From: Rhizorhapis suberifaciens
GTDB lineage: Bacteria; Pseudomonadota; Alphaproteobacteria; Sphingomonadales; Sphingomonadaceae
Length of the DNA stretch: 64,000 nucleotides
Direction of reading: 5' to 3'
Assembly: GCF_014200045.1 (NCBI RefSeq)
Contig: NZ_JACHOV010000007.1
Span: forward strand, 62,001 to 126,000
The notes under the pieces were generated by a model. That model was not told the DNA's origin. It saw nothing but the letters and a program-made list of their open reading frames with translations, and made no database searches. Every line of letters begins with the position of its first letter. Position 1 is the first letter of the stretch. Of this stretch, positions 35,446 to 45,197 are shown piece after piece. Both the position numbers and the translations under genes were made by a program.

Positions 35446-36864
35446 TCAATATGCATTTCGGTGCATGATGACCCGCACGGTCAGCAAGATGATGTAGATA
35501 TCCCGCCATAGGGTCCAGCCGCTCAGATATTCCAGATCGGATTCCAGCCGATTGGTGAGATCGCTGTGCAGGTCTGTCGAGCCGCGATAGCCGCGCACCT
35601 GTGCCAGTCCGGTCAGCCCCGGCTTGGTGGCATGGCGATACCAGTAACGAAGGTCCACATCCCAGAACAGGGCTCCGCCGGCACGGGAGCCAAGCGCGTG
35701 GGGGCGAGGGCCGACCAGGCTCATTTCGCCCCGAAGCACGTTCCAGAGCTGCGGCAACTCATCAATGCTGGTGCTGCGAATGAACTGCCCCACCCGAGTG
35801 ATTCGATCATCGTCGCGCTGCGTCGAAACATTGCCGTTATCGTCACATTTATCGGCTCGCATGCTACGGAATTTATAAACAAGGAACAGCCGATTGCCGC
35901 GCCCAAGCCGCTCCTGCTTGAAGAAGACACCGCCTTGGCTTTCCAGCTTGATGGCGATGGCGACGATCAACATCACAGGTGACAGCGCGACCAGCACTGG
36001 CACCGTTATCGCCAGATCCAGCATCCGCTTCATAATCCGGTGCCTCAGGCTCAATGCGCCCGCCGACACTTTGAAAGTGGGTCCCCCCTCGAAACGACCG
36101 ACCTCGCTAACCCCAATTTCCGCCATTTCGGGTGCATTGACTTCGCCAGGGACGCCGGCGCTCTGCAGAACCATGGTCCATTCCTCGCGCCGTTCCTTCG
36201 AGCAGACGACGACTACCCGGTCGGCGCTGTGCATCAGCCTGCCCAGCTTGTCGAGCATCAGCGGATTGCGCACGTCCGGCGACAATCCAAGATAATCCGC
36301 CTCATAGACAAGGCTGTATGGATCGGTCGATGCAAAGGGCACGTCATCGACAATGATGACCTCATTGATCAGGCTTTGACTGAAATTCCTCCGGACAAAG
36401 CGTACGAAGATGGTTCGGGCAATGATGATCGCGCCCATGCTGGTCGCAACGCCCATGCCGAACACGGCGCGAGACAAATCGGTCGACGCCTTGAGGTAGA
36501 AGGCCAGGAAGATCAGCGTCGCCCCGGCGAAGACGAGCGAAAGGACCGATCGCAAAATGCCAAGCGACGCGTCTTTCAGCGCCTCAATATCATAGGCATT
36601 GCTGTTGATGGCGATCCCCGCAAACACTGGCACAAGCGCTAAGGAGGCAGCCAAGTTGTTGAGGTTCAGAATACCGTTATGGCGGATAAGGTTGGATCCC
36701 ACGAAGCCCAGAAGAACGGCCGCAATATCGGTCAGAAACAGCGCTACGTATAAGAACAGGCGAACCCGTTCGTCGGCCCGAAAAATCGCCTCGCGGCGAT
36801 TACCGGCGGGAAAAGGCGTATCGAGACCTTGGGCAACCCTTAGCTTCGCACTATGCAAATTCAC
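35446..36864 (-). CDS. undecaprenyl-phosphate sugar phosphotransferase (polyprenyl glycosylphosphotransferase)
   Basis: A 472-residue initiating enzyme of the exopolysaccharide repeat unit. Four N-terminal helices (about 35-150) and a CoA-binding-like middle domain precede the catalytic bacterial sugar transferase domain. That domain has [57 protein letters not shown], followed by [35 protein letters not shown] and [15 protein letters not shown]. It transfers sugar-1-phosphate to undecaprenyl phosphate. It appears to be the first gene of the long minus-strand transcription unit. Confidence 0.92.
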   Translation of the reverse strand: MNLHSAKLRVAQGLDTPFPAGNRREAIFRADERVRLFLYVALFLTDIAAVLLGFVGSNLIRHNGILNLNNLAASLALVPVFAGIAINSNAYDIEALKDASLGILRSVLSLVFAGATLIFLAFYLKASTDLSRAVFGMGVATSMGAIIIARTIFVRFVRRNFSQSLINEVIIVDDVPFASTDPYSLVYEADYLGLSPDVRNPLMLDKLGRLMHSADRVVVVCSKERREEWTMVLQSAGVPGEVNAPEMAEIGVSEVGRFEGGPTFKVSAGALSLRHRIMKRMLDLAITVPVLVALSPVMLIVAIAIKLESQGGVFFKQERLGRGNRLFLVYKFRSMRADKCDDNGNVSTQRDDDRITRVGQFIRSTSIDELPQLWNVLRGEMSLVGPRPHALGSRAGGALFWDVDLRYWYRHATKPGLTGLAQVRGYRGSTDLHSDLTNRLESDLEYLSGWTLWRDIYIILLTVRVIMHRNAY

Positions 36865-37071
36865 GCAAAACTCCCTGGATCAGACATTGCGTTGGGCATG
36901 GCGACTCCAGGTGCGGGTTACGGACGTCGGCCAGTCCCCGATCCTTGGCTAACCGCTAATACAAGCCCAAGCATGTTGCAAGTGCGTAACCAGCCCAAAC
37001 ACTGGCTCTCGACAAGCCCCCAAGGAGGCGTCTGGTCGCATCAAAGTCCCAGATTTGCGGCGGAAAGAGAC
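36865..37071. other. intergenic stretch upstream of the EPS operon
   Basis: About 200 bases between the first EPS gene (minus) and the terminator of the RTX gene. No convincing ORF is present; the short frames are out of phase and unlike proteins. It must contain the promoter of the EPS transcription unit, but I cannot point to a reliable -35/-10 pair. Confidence 0.4.
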
Positions 37072-37106
37072 CGCCCCGCGCCGGATCGAAGAAGCGGCGC
37101 GGGGCG
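37072..37106 (-). terminator. intrinsic terminator downstream of the RTX gene
   Basis: A perfect 12-bp GC stem (CGCCCCGCGCCG with CGGCGCGGGGCG, 11-base loop) lies about 60 bases after the stop of the beta-helix gene. On the minus strand it is followed by a T-rich TCTCTTTCC. Confidence 0.8.
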
Positions 37107-37168
37107 TTGAAACTATTGCGAGGGAGGCTGAAAGTTTCAGCCGGATCGGATGGATTTTCCCATTAGGG

Positions 37169-39355
37169 TTAGAGGCTGAAGTCATCCGCGCTGAGGGACG
37201 TGACGCTGGTCGCGCACAGCGTGAAATCGGCCAGTCCATCGCCATTTACATCGCCGCAGATATAGGCGTTGCCCCCTTCCACAGCATAGCGGAGCTGCCC
37301 CGCTTCCGCCGAAAAGGCCGCGGTCCCTACAAAGCTGAACTTGTCGTTGATGGCCGTCCCGCTATTGGCGTCCAGCATGGCAAGGAGAATTTTGTCGCCC
37401 TGAACAGCGGAGAAATCGGCGATCACATCCACGCCGGCCCCGTTGCTCAGCAGATGATCGGGCCGATAACTGAACTGGTCTGCGCCGGTTCCGCCATACA
37501 GCCGGTCAGCGCCCAGCCCTCCTTCGATCAGGTCGTCACCCGCCCCGCCATAAACGATGTCGTCGCCGTCGCCTCCATAAAGCAGGTCGTTTCCGTCGCC
37601 GCCCTGAATGCTGTCCTTGCCGGCATCGCCATAGAGGCGGTCCTTTCCTGCTCCGCCACTGATCGTGTCATTCCCGGCCGCGCCATAGATCAGATCGTCG
37701 CCGCCCAGGCCATTTTGAACATTGGCCGCATCATTACCGCGGATCGTGTTGGAAAGCTCGTTGCCCGTCCCCGCAACGGCTCCGGTCATCAGCCGCAGAT
37801 TTTCGACATTGGCCCCCAGCGTATAGTCGACCTTCGCCTGCACCTCGTCGGTTCCGCCGCTCGCTGCCTCCAATACACGGTCCAACTTGTTGCTGATGCT
37901 GTAAACATCATCCCCAGTTCCGCCCTCCAGTAGATTGGCATGCAGGCTCGATGCACCGCCGCCAGTAAGAATGTCGTTCCCGGCCCCGCCCTGGACATGG
38001 GTGGAACTGCCCGCGACCACCCCCAGTTTGTCAATGCCGGACGTCCCGATGACATCGGACGCGTAGGAAATCGCCGCGGTTTTCAGGTCATAGCTCGAAA
38101 TGAAATCGGTGGGCAGGTCATCCCAAAGCTGCTGATGCGTATCGATCCAGGTCTTCAACAGGTCCGTCCCAGTACCCGTCACCGGGCCGGTCGTGCTGTT
38201 ATCAATATTCTGGGTATAACCGACATTGTTGAGGACGTAAGAAGATGCCGCATTGCCCGTCAATTCGACGCCGGTGCTATTTTCGATCCGCATCCAACTC
38301 TTCTGGTCGCCAAAGGCCGCCACCACATTGTCCCTCATGATCAGTCCATTGGCGTTGCCGACCGAAATGCCGTTATACATGCCGCCCAGAACGATGTTGT
38401 CACTGATCGTGACATGCTGATAGGGCCGGTCGCCGCCGCTCTGGTCGCGCAGGAATATGCCCTGGATAATGCCGCCCTGCCCACGCTCCACCACATTGCC
38501 GGTGATCGTGATGTTGCTGGCCGATGTGGTGGTATTGGTCGTCCAGATCTGAATGGCGTCCGGATGATCCGCTCCGACAGGATAGAAGTCGGTGAAATGA
38601 TTGTCCGAAATCACCAGATCGTTCGTTCCCCCGCCCCGGACGCCATCGCTGCGGACCGTGCGGAAGCTGTTGCCGGAAATGGTAATGGCGGCGCTGTCGA
38701 GGAAGTTTACTGCGTGATGGAGTTCCTCGAACGAGGAGTCCGTGACGCTCACGTTCTGGCTGGCTCGGATCATCATTGCCATCGCCTCGTTCGCTGCGTC
38801 CCCATCCTTCAGGCCATGGACATCGAGCTTTGAAAAATGGATGTCCGACGACGTCCCAACGGTGATCGGAAAATATTTGTCGGCCGGGCTTAGTGCGAAC
38901 TCGATGCCTTCAAAGGAAAGACCCGAGCTGGCCGTAATTTTCAGTCCTGAAAGCACCGCCGCCTGATTGGGATCGGCCGAGCTGATGGTGACACCGCTCG
39001 CAAAATGAACGCCGCTCAGCGACACCTTACCGTAATTGCCTGACGCAAGCTGAATGACATCGCCGTCAGCTGCGTTTTTTACCGCGCTCAACAAGGCGGA
39101 GGATGAAGAAACCGTGATGGTAGCCATGGATTTATTCCCGGGCTTCACGATCCCAGCGGATGTCAATTCATCGGCTTTCAGACCAATCGCGAAGCTGTCC
39201 CCGGAATAGCGCTCGTCACTTAGAGCCCCGTTAACCTTATCTATTAACAAAGCGCAAAAACCCTTCGCAATTTGACCGCCGCCCACGGCCCAGAGCCCCG
39301 TTGCCGCGACGCCGAAAAGGACAAGGAATAAAAGGAAACTTCGCCTGAATCGCAT
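37169..39355 (-). CDS. right-handed beta-helix protein with RTX calcium-binding repeats
   Basis: About 728 residues. From MATITVSSSSALLSAVKNAADGD on, the protein has a parallel beta-helix (residues about 100-400, repeated N-S-F/N-x-V turns such as ITISGNSF, LVISDNHF, ITITGNVV, VTISDNIV). Hemolysin-type nonapeptides then follow (GGAGNDILTGG, GGDDLIYGAAGNDTISGGAGKDRLYGDAGKDSIQGGDGNDLLYGGDGDD) and an RTX C-terminal domain (ADQFSYRPDHLL...GDKILLAMLD). This resembles alginate-epimerase or lyase-like surface enzymes. The N-terminus is uncertain: ATG 39355 gives a hydrophobic helix (SFLLFLVLFGVAATGLWAV), while ATG 39127 starts directly at the beta-helix as type I secreted proteins do. A polysaccharide-acting role is inferred from context. 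Confidence 0.85.
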   Translation of the reverse strand: MRFRRSFLLFLVLFGVAATGLWAVGGGQIAKGFCALLIDKVNGALSDERYSGDSFAIGLKADELTSAGIVKPGNKSMATITVSSSSALLSAVKNAADGDVIQLASGNYGKVSLSGVHFASGVTISSADPNQAAVLSGLKITASSGLSFEGIEFALSPADKYFPITVGTSSDIHFSKLDVHGLKDGDAANEAMAMMIRASQNVSVTDSSFEELHHAVNFLDSAAITISGNSFRTVRSDGVRGGGTNDLVISDNHFTDFYPVGADHPDAIQIWTTNTTTSASNITITGNVVERGQGGIIQGIFLRDQSGGDRPYQHVTISDNIVLGGMYNGISVGNANGLIMRDNVVAAFGDQKSWMRIENSTGVELTGNAASSYVLNNVGYTQNIDNSTTGPVTGTGTDLLKTWIDTHQQLWDDLPTDFISSYDLKTAAISYASDVIGTSGIDKLGVVAGSSTHVQGGAGNDILTGGGASSLHANLLEGGTGDDVYSISNKLDRVLEAASGGTDEVQAKVDYTLGANVENLRLMTGAVAGTGNELSNTIRGNDAANVQNGLGGDDLIYGAAGNDTISGGAGKDRLYGDAGKDSIQGGDGNDLLYGGDGDDIVYGGAGDDLIEGGLGADRLYGGTGADQFSYRPDHLLSNGAGVDVIADFSAVQGDKILLAMLDANSGTAINDKFSFVGTAAFSAEAGQLRYAVEGGNAYICGDVNGDGLADFTLCATSVTSLSADDFSL

Positions 39356-39515
39356 GTGCCGGTGGCTATGGCAGCATCGCTCAAGGGAGGCTCGTCCCGC
39401 TTCACCCAAAACGGAACAATTTTATTCAGGGATCGGGGCGATATTCCTGTACCTGGCGGCGGATAGATCATCTATGCGATCAGGCGATAACAGTCGCCCG
39501 TGGAGACCAAGCCGG

Positions 39516-40208
39516 ATGCGCCTTACCGACACCGCCGATCCCAACAGCCTTTCCTCCCGGCTGCGCGCGCGGCGGGATGTTCGGCTGCGGGCCCTTGTTT
39601 CGGCGGTTCATGCCAGCAAAGGCGCGGTACGCATCATCGACATGGGCGGCACTCCGGAATATTGGCAGCGGGTCGGCCTTGATTTTCTCCGCTCCCACCG
39701 CGTCCAGATCACCATTACCAATCTTCATGAGGCCGAGCTGGGCCGTGGAAATCGGGATGTCGAATTATTCACCTTCGACACCGGGGATGCTTGCGACCTG
39801 AAGAACGTTTCCAACAACAGCTTCGATCTTGCCCACTCCAACAGCGTGATCGAACATGTCGTCACATGGGAGAAGATGGAGAAGTTCGCGGCCGAAACCC
39901 GCCGCATCGCTCCCTGGCATTATGTGCAGACCCCCTATTTCTGGTTCCCTGTCGATCCGCATTTCTACAAAATGCCATTCTTCCACTGGATGCCGCCTCA
40001 GGTTCGCGCGAAGCTGCTTATGCGTTTTCCGCTTGCCCATGCAGGACGAATCTCGACGCTTGGAAAGGCGCATCGGATCGTCGAAGGTGCAAAGCTGCTG
40101 GACGCCGCTCAGATGCGACTCCTGTTTCCCGACAGCAGCCTCGGCTTTGAACGCTTCTGCGGTCTTCCCAAGTCAATGATCGCGATCCGCGGCCCCACAT
40201 CATCTTAA
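39516..40208 (+). CDS. class I SAM-dependent methyltransferase
   Basis: About 230 residues. Motif I is VRIIDMGGTPEYW. Further SAM-fold landmarks are VQITITNLHEAEL, LFTFDTGDACDL and the motif IV/post region FDLAHSNSVIEHVVTWEKMEKFAAETRRIAP. Next come HYVQTPYFWFPVDPHFYKMPFFHW, typical of sugar or exopolysaccharide-locus methyltransferases. GGAG lies upstream of ATG 39516; ATG 39474 would add 14 residues. It is divergent from the RTX gene. The substrate is unknown. Confidence 0.8.
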   Translation: MRLTDTADPNSLSSRLRARRDVRLRALVSAVHASKGAVRIIDMGGTPEYWQRVGLDFLRSHRVQITITNLHEAELGRGNRDVELFTFDTGDACDLKNVSNNSFDLAHSNSVIEHVVTWEKMEKFAAETRRIAPWHYVQTPYFWFPVDPHFYKMPFFHWMPPQVRAKLLMRFPLAHAGRISTLGKAHRIVEGAKLLDAAQMRLLFPDSSLGFERFCGLPKSMIAIRGPTSS

Positions 40209-40220
40209 AATCGGAACCGG

Positions 40221-41222
40221 CTACTCATCCCCGAAAATAGCTATCTGTTTCGTTTGGGAACTACTCACCCTGCCACGATACATTCCCGGGGAATTAAAGG
40301 ACCAGATCATCTCGCCACTGGGTCCGGTCACGATGACGCCGCCGATGCCGCCCATTTCGGTGAGTTCCGCGATCACTGCATCTGCGGCCTGTTGCAAGCT
40401 TTCACCCTTCAACCGAACTCGCGCGCAGATTTCATGCGCGACCCCGATGCGTATAAAAAACTCTCCCGAACCGGTTGCCGACACGGCGCACGCCCGATCA
40501 TCGGCATAGGTCCCTGCGCCTATCACAGGCGAATCGCCGATCCGTCCCCAGCGTTTTCCTGTCAAACCGCCGGTCGAGGTCGCCGCCGCGACATGTCCTT
40601 CCATGTCAATCGCTACAGCTCCAACGGTTCCATATTTCATATCCACGTCAAAATAGCCGACTTTCCGCGCCCGGAATTCCTGCCATTGCCGCCGACGCTC
40701 GGGCGTTTCAAAATAAGGTGGATCGACTTGTTCCAAACCCTGTTCAACAGCGAAGCGGTCTGCGCCCTTGCGGCTCAGGAATACATGGGGGCTCTCTTCC
40801 ATTACCCTCCTGGCCAACAGCACGGGGTTTTTGGTCGTCGATACGCCAGCGACTGCACCTGCGCTCCGCGTGCGGCCGTCCATCACAGAGGCGTCGAGCT
40901 CAATCTCCCCGTCATAGGTAAGGACCGCCCCTCGGCCCGCATTGAAATTGGGGTCATCTTCAAGAACTTCAACGCTTTCCGTGACGGCGTCCAAAGCTGA
41001 TCCCCCGCCAGCCAACACCGCCGATCCGGCATCAAGGGCCCGGCCCAACGCGTCCCGGATCTCCTTGTCCTGTTCCGGCGTGAGGCGGTCGCGTGACATG
41101 GTTCCCGCGCCGCCATGAATCACCAGTCGCCACCTCTCATCATTCGCCTCACGCGCATTTGCCGCGGTCGAATTAATCATTAGGAAAACTCCGAGGCTTA
41201 TCAGGAAATATCGGACACTCAT
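40221..41222 (-). CDS. isoaspartyl peptidase / L-asparaginase (Ntn hydrolase, plant type), exported
   Basis: A 333-residue precursor with a signal peptide (MSVRYFLISLGVFLMINSTAANA). LVIHGGAGTMSRDRLTPEQ opens the domain, and the autoprocessing site is YGTVGAVAIDMEGHVAAATSTGGLTGKRWGRIGDSPVIGAGTYAD, where Thr of GTVG becomes the N-terminal nucleophile of the beta chain. It hydrolyses isoaspartyl dipeptides and asparagine. ATG 41222 is preferred; a GTG at 41234 is in frame. It converges on the methyltransferase gene. Confidence 0.92.
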   Translation of the reverse strand: MSVRYFLISLGVFLMINSTAANAREANDERWRLVIHGGAGTMSRDRLTPEQDKEIRDALGRALDAGSAVLAGGGSALDAVTESVEVLEDDPNFNAGRGAVLTYDGEIELDASVMDGRTRSAGAVAGVSTTKNPVLLARRVMEESPHVFLSRKGADRFAVEQGLEQVDPPYFETPERRRQWQEFRARKVGYFDVDMKYGTVGAVAIDMEGHVAAATSTGGLTGKRWGRIGDSPVIGAGTYADDRACAVSATGSGEFFIRIGVAHEICARVRLKGESLQQAADAVIAELTEMGGIGGVIVTGPSGEMIWSFNSPGMYRGRVSSSQTKQIAIFGDE

Positions 41223-41412
41223 CACAGTCTTCACCTATTCATCCCGAAACAATGTTCACAGCGGGTTGAGGCGGCGTCTTATCATTGCCGAAGGTATAAC
41301 GAGTAAAGAGGTCGGAAGCGACTATTGCAAATGAATTGATGACGTATAGAGGGTGCAGCGAGATAGCTCATGACCAGATGAGCAATTTCAGATTCGTGAG
41401 GGAACCGAATTG

Positions 41413-42708
41413 ATGCCATCAACAGGCCGATGCTATATTCTCGCCTTATCCTCTTCCTTGATGGCAGCGTCTCCAGCTATTGCCGGCGGCTTTTACTTGC
41501 AGGAACAATCGCCCAAGGAAATCGGCCGCGCCTTTTCTGGTGGAGCGGCTGCAGCCGATGACCCCTCCACTATCTTCTTCAATCCCGCGGGAATGACAGA
41601 GCTGGAAGGCGTTCAGATTTCAACCGGCGGAACGCTTCTTTTCGTGGACAGTGGCCAGACAAATGAAGGCTCTACCCGCACCGCCGTGGGACAGACCGGA
41701 TCTGCCGCCGTCGGCGGCCCCGATGGAGGAAATCCGTTCGCAACGGTCGTGCCGGTCCCCGCTTTTTATGCCACCGCCCGCATCGCCGCTTCCCCTGTAT
41801 GGCTTGGCTTGGGGATAAGCGCTCCCTTTGGACTGAAACTGACCTATAACAGCGACTTCTTCGGTCGCTATGACTCGCTTCATTCCGAACTGATGACCAT
41901 TAACGTTCAGCCAAGTGTGGCAGTGAAGCTTGGCGACACATTCGCCATAGGCGGCGGCATCGATATCCAGCATGCCGACGTAAAGCTTAGCAATGCGTTG
42001 CCCAATCTGGCGGCGGGCTCTCCTGATGGAACTTACCGGGTCAGCGGCGATGACTTGTCTGTAGGCTGGAACGTCGGCTTGCTTGTGCACGGCGGCAAGG
42101 CCCAGTTCGGGCTTCATTACCGCTCAGGCATGAAGCATCGCCTTTCGGGAAGCCAAACTCTCTCTGGACTGATGGGAGGCCTGGCTTCGGCCAACGGCAC
42201 CCAAGACATAGAATCGCCGTTCAATTTACCGGACATTGTAACTGCCAGCTTGCGCGTCGACATGAGCCCTGCGACCCGGCTGATGGCAACAGGTCGTTTC
42301 TACAACTGGTCAGTGTTCAAGCGAATTGAAGTGCGGCCTGAAGCCGGCAATTCCCTGATCAAGGAACTCGGCTATAAGGATAGCTGGAGCATGGCCCTGG
42401 GCGCCGAGCATGACTTCTCAAGGCGCCTGACGCTTCGGGCGGGGGCGATGTTCGACAAAACGCCTACCAATCCCGATCTGCTCAGCACCCGCGTGCCCGA
42501 TGGCGATCGGACATGGGCCACGGTAGGCGCAAGCTACGAATTGTCTCAAAATCTTTCGCTGAACCTGTCCTTGGCGCATGTTTTTATCGAAAAGCAACTG
42601 ATGGACCGAACCGACAGCTACTATGGAGGGGGAGTCAGCGTCCACACGCTCACGCGTGGCAACGGAAATGTCGACATGGTGGCCACATCGGTGACCGCCC
42701 GCTTTTGA
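41413..42708 (+). CDS. FadL/OmpP1/TodX family outer-membrane transport protein
   Basis: A 431-residue beta-barrel porin for hydrophobic compounds. A signal peptide (ILALSSSLMAASPAIAG) precedes the family N-terminus GGFYLQEQSPKEIGRAFSGGAAAADDPSTIFFNPAGMTEL (hatch region with NPAG). Barrel strands include WLGLGISAPFGLKLTYNSDFFGRYDS and AVKLGDTFAIGGGIDIQHADVKLSN, and the protein ends FVATSVTARF-like (MVATSVTARF), with a terminal Phe for BAM. A TTG precedes the ATG; 41413 is used. It may take up fatty acids or aromatics. It is monocistronic. Confidence 0.92.
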   Translation: MPSTGRCYILALSSSLMAASPAIAGGFYLQEQSPKEIGRAFSGGAAAADDPSTIFFNPAGMTELEGVQISTGGTLLFVDSGQTNEGSTRTAVGQTGSAAVGGPDGGNPFATVVPVPAFYATARIAASPVWLGLGISAPFGLKLTYNSDFFGRYDSLHSELMTINVQPSVAVKLGDTFAIGGGIDIQHADVKLSNALPNLAAGSPDGTYRVSGDDLSVGWNVGLLVHGGKAQFGLHYRSGMKHRLSGSQTLSGLMGGLASANGTQDIESPFNLPDIVTASLRVDMSPATRLMATGRFYNWSVFKRIEVRPEAGNSLIKELGYKDSWSMALGAEHDFSRRLTLRAGAMFDKTPTNPDLLSTRVPDGDRTWATVGASYELSQNLSLNLSLAHVFIEKQLMDRTDSYYGGGVSVHTLTRGNGNVDMVATSVTARF

Positions 42709-42791
42709 TCCTGAAACGGTGCAATAGCCAGTTGGATTAGGGGATTGGGGCGTCTATATGGCGTCGAGAGCATCAACATGAGCCAATCCCC

Positions 42792-43916
42792 ATGTCCATA
42801 CGCCCTTGGCGCGATATAGAGCGGCGGAAATCCCGTCAAATTCTGGTCGGAAACGTACCAGTCGGCGGCGATGCGCCGGTCACCGTACAGACGATGACGA
42901 ATACGCTCACCTCCGATCCCAAGGCGACGATCGACCAGATTCGCCGATGCGAAGAGGCGGGCGCGGATCTTATCCGCGTATCCTGCCCCGACGAGGAATC
43001 CACTGCCGCATTGAAACAAATCGTTCGCGCGGCGCGGGTGCCGATCATTGCGGACATTCATTTCCATTATAAACGTGCTCTGGAAGCCGCTGATGCAGGC
43101 GCCGCCTGCCTGCGCATAAATCCCGGCAATATTGGCAACGACGCGCGGGTCAAGGAAGTGGTTGACGCGGCCAAGGCCAATGGCTGCGCCATCCGCATCG
43201 GCGTCAACGCGGGCAGTCTCGAAAAGGACCTTCTGGAAAAATATGGTGAGCCATGTCCCGAAGCGCTGGTCGAAAGCGCGCTCGACCATATCAAGCTGCT
43301 GCAGGATCAGGACTTCCACGAATATAAGGTCGCGGTGAAGGCAAGTGACGTGTTCCTGGCCGTTGCCGCCTATATGGGACTGGCGGAGGCGGTCGATTGC
43401 CCGCTGCACCTTGGCATTACCGAAGCGGGCGGCCTGATCGGCGGCACCGTGAAGAGCGCGATCGGCATGGGTAACCTGCTGTGGGCCGGCATCGGCGACA
43501 CTATCCGCGTTTCTCTTTCCGCCGAACCGGAGGAGGAAGTGCGCGTCGGCTATGAGATACTGAAATCGCTGGGAATTCGCACCCGGGGCGTGCGTGTAGT
43601 TTCCTGCCCCAGTTGCGCGCGGCAGGGCTTTGACGTCATTCGAACCGTACAGGTGCTGGAAGAGCGCTTGAAGCATATTCACACGCCGCTATCGCTATCG
43701 GTCCTGGGCTGCGTCGTAAACGGCCCGGGCGAGGCACGGGAAACCGACATCGGCATTACCGGCGGGGGCAATGGCAAGCATATGGTGTACCTGTCCGGCG
43801 TAACCGATCACCATGTGCAGGACGCCGCCATGGTGGAACATATCGTCAGGCTGGTGGAAACCAAGGCAGCGGAGATCGAAGCAGCGAATGCCGCTGCCGC
43901 ACCCGTCGCTGCCTAG
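42792..43916 (+). CDS. ispG: 4-hydroxy-3-methylbut-2-en-1-yl diphosphate synthase (IspG/GcpE)
   Basis: A 374-residue Fe-S enzyme of the MEP isoprenoid pathway that converts methylerythritol cyclodiphosphate to HMBPP. N-terminal [39 protein letters not shown] and the TIM barrel ([45 protein letters not shown]) are followed by the 4Fe-4S domain ([35 protein letters not shown], plus a conserved Glu). Length is standard. A small GC hairpin (43942-43957) follows but lacks a T-run. Confidence 0.96.
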   Translation: MSIRPWRDIERRKSRQILVGNVPVGGDAPVTVQTMTNTLTSDPKATIDQIRRCEEAGADLIRVSCPDEESTAALKQIVRAARVPIIADIHFHYKRALEAADAGAACLRINPGNIGNDARVKEVVDAAKANGCAIRIGVNAGSLEKDLLEKYGEPCPEALVESALDHIKLLQDQDFHEYKVAVKASDVFLAVAAYMGLAEAVDCPLHLGITEAGGLIGGTVKSAIGMGNLLWAGIGDTIRVSLSAEPEEEVRVGYEILKSLGIRTRGVRVVSCPSCARQGFDVIRTVQVLEERLKHIHTPLSLSVLGCVVNGPGEARETDIGITGGGNGKHMVYLSGVTDHHVQDAAMVEHIVRLVETKAAEIEAANAAAAPVAA

Positions 43917-44004
43917 TCGCAATGGCCGCTTAAGGGTTGGGCTTGCTGGACAGCAAGGGTCTCACTCCATATAGTTAGGTTTGTAACTTCTGGATTGTCA
44001 GGCC

Positions 44005-45093
44005 ATGTTACATTCCGAAGAAAATCCAATAGGATTGGACGGCTTCGAGTTCATCGAATTCTGCGCGCCCGACAGAGGCTTGCTGGAGCCGGTCTTTACG
44101 GCCACGGGCTTTGTTCAGATTGCGCGGCACCGGTCGAAAGAGGTCGACCTTTGGCGGCAGGGTGAGATCAACCTCATTGCAAATTATGAACCGAGGTCTC
44201 CTGCGGCTTATTTCGCCGCGGAACATGGTCCATCAGCGTGCGGCATGGGTTTTCGGGTTCGCAACGCCAGGGTGGCCTATGAGCGCGTGTTGGACCGCGG
44301 GGCTGAACCCGTTGAGGTCCGTACCGGCCCCATGGAATTGCACATCCCCGCCATACGCGGCATTGGCGGCGCGATCATCTACCTGATCGATCGTTATGGC
44401 GACGCTCTGTCCATCTATGACATCGACTTTGAATATCTTGAGGGCGTGGATCGCCATCCAGCGGGAGCCGGGCTCAAGCTGATCGACCACCTTACGCACA
44501 ATGTCTATGGTGGCCGCATGGACCATTGGGCGCGCTTCTATGAGCGCGTCTTCAACTTCCGCGAAATCCGCTATTTCGACATCAAGGGCGAATATACGGG
44601 TCTTACCAGCCGGGCAATGACCGCGCCCGACGGCAAGATCCGGATTCCACTTAATGAGGAAGCAAAGACCGGAGGAGGCCAGATCGAGGAGTTCCTGCGG
44701 GAATATAATGGCGAGGGCATTCAGCACATCGCCTTTCGGTGCGACGATCTCACCCGCTGCTGGGACAGGCTGAAGGCCTGCGGCACGCCCTTCATGGCGC
44801 CACCGCCCGACACCTATTATGAGATGCTGGACGAACGGTTGCCTGGCCATGGAGAGCCCGTCGCGGACTTGCAGAAACGCGGCATCCTGCTTGATGGCAC
44901 GACAGAGGACGGCAAGCAGCGCCTGCTGCTGCAAATTTTTTCGCAGACAATGATCGGCCCCGTTTTTTTCGAGTTCATCCAACGTAAAGGCGATGAAGGC
45001 TTTGGCGAGGGCAATTTCACCGCGCTGTTCCAATCCATGGAACGGGACCAGGTGCGACGCGGCGCTCTGCAGACGGGGAAAAAGAGCAGTTGA
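44005..45093 (+). CDS. hpd: 4-hydroxyphenylpyruvate dioxygenase
   Basis: A 362-residue non-heme iron dioxygenase converting 4-hydroxyphenylpyruvate to homogentisate in tyrosine catabolism. It has two vicinal-oxygen-chelate halves. Iron ligands appear as His in [25 protein letters not shown], His in [14 protein letters not shown] and Glu in [32 protein letters not shown]. The C-terminal helix [12 protein letters not shown] type is kept. No homogentisate dioxygenase gene lies nearby, so the rest of the pathway is encoded elsewhere. Confidence 0.95.
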   Translation: MLHSEENPIGLDGFEFIEFCAPDRGLLEPVFTATGFVQIARHRSKEVDLWRQGEINLIANYEPRSPAAYFAAEHGPSACGMGFRVRNARVAYERVLDRGAEPVEVRTGPMELHIPAIRGIGGAIIYLIDRYGDALSIYDIDFEYLEGVDRHPAGAGLKLIDHLTHNVYGGRMDHWARFYERVFNFREIRYFDIKGEYTGLTSRAMTAPDGKIRIPLNEEAKTGGGQIEEFLREYNGEGIQHIAFRCDDLTRCWDRLKACGTPFMAPPPDTYYEMLDERLPGHGEPVADLQKRGILLDGTTEDGKQRLLLQIFSQTMIGPVFFEFIQRKGDEGFGEGNFTALFQSMERDQVRRGALQTGKKSS

Positions 45094-45197
45094 CTTCTGC
45101 ACGTTAGCAGTCCGCCACTTGCCCACTAGACGAAACCACCCGGTCGCGCGATCATGGCCCTCCCGACATGTCGGAGCCATGACAAACAGGACGCTGG

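Noticed and set aside
43942-43957. Terminator after ispG (CTTGCTG/CAGCAAG hairpin)
   Set aside because: Only a 7-bp stem and no T-run follows; too weak to call.
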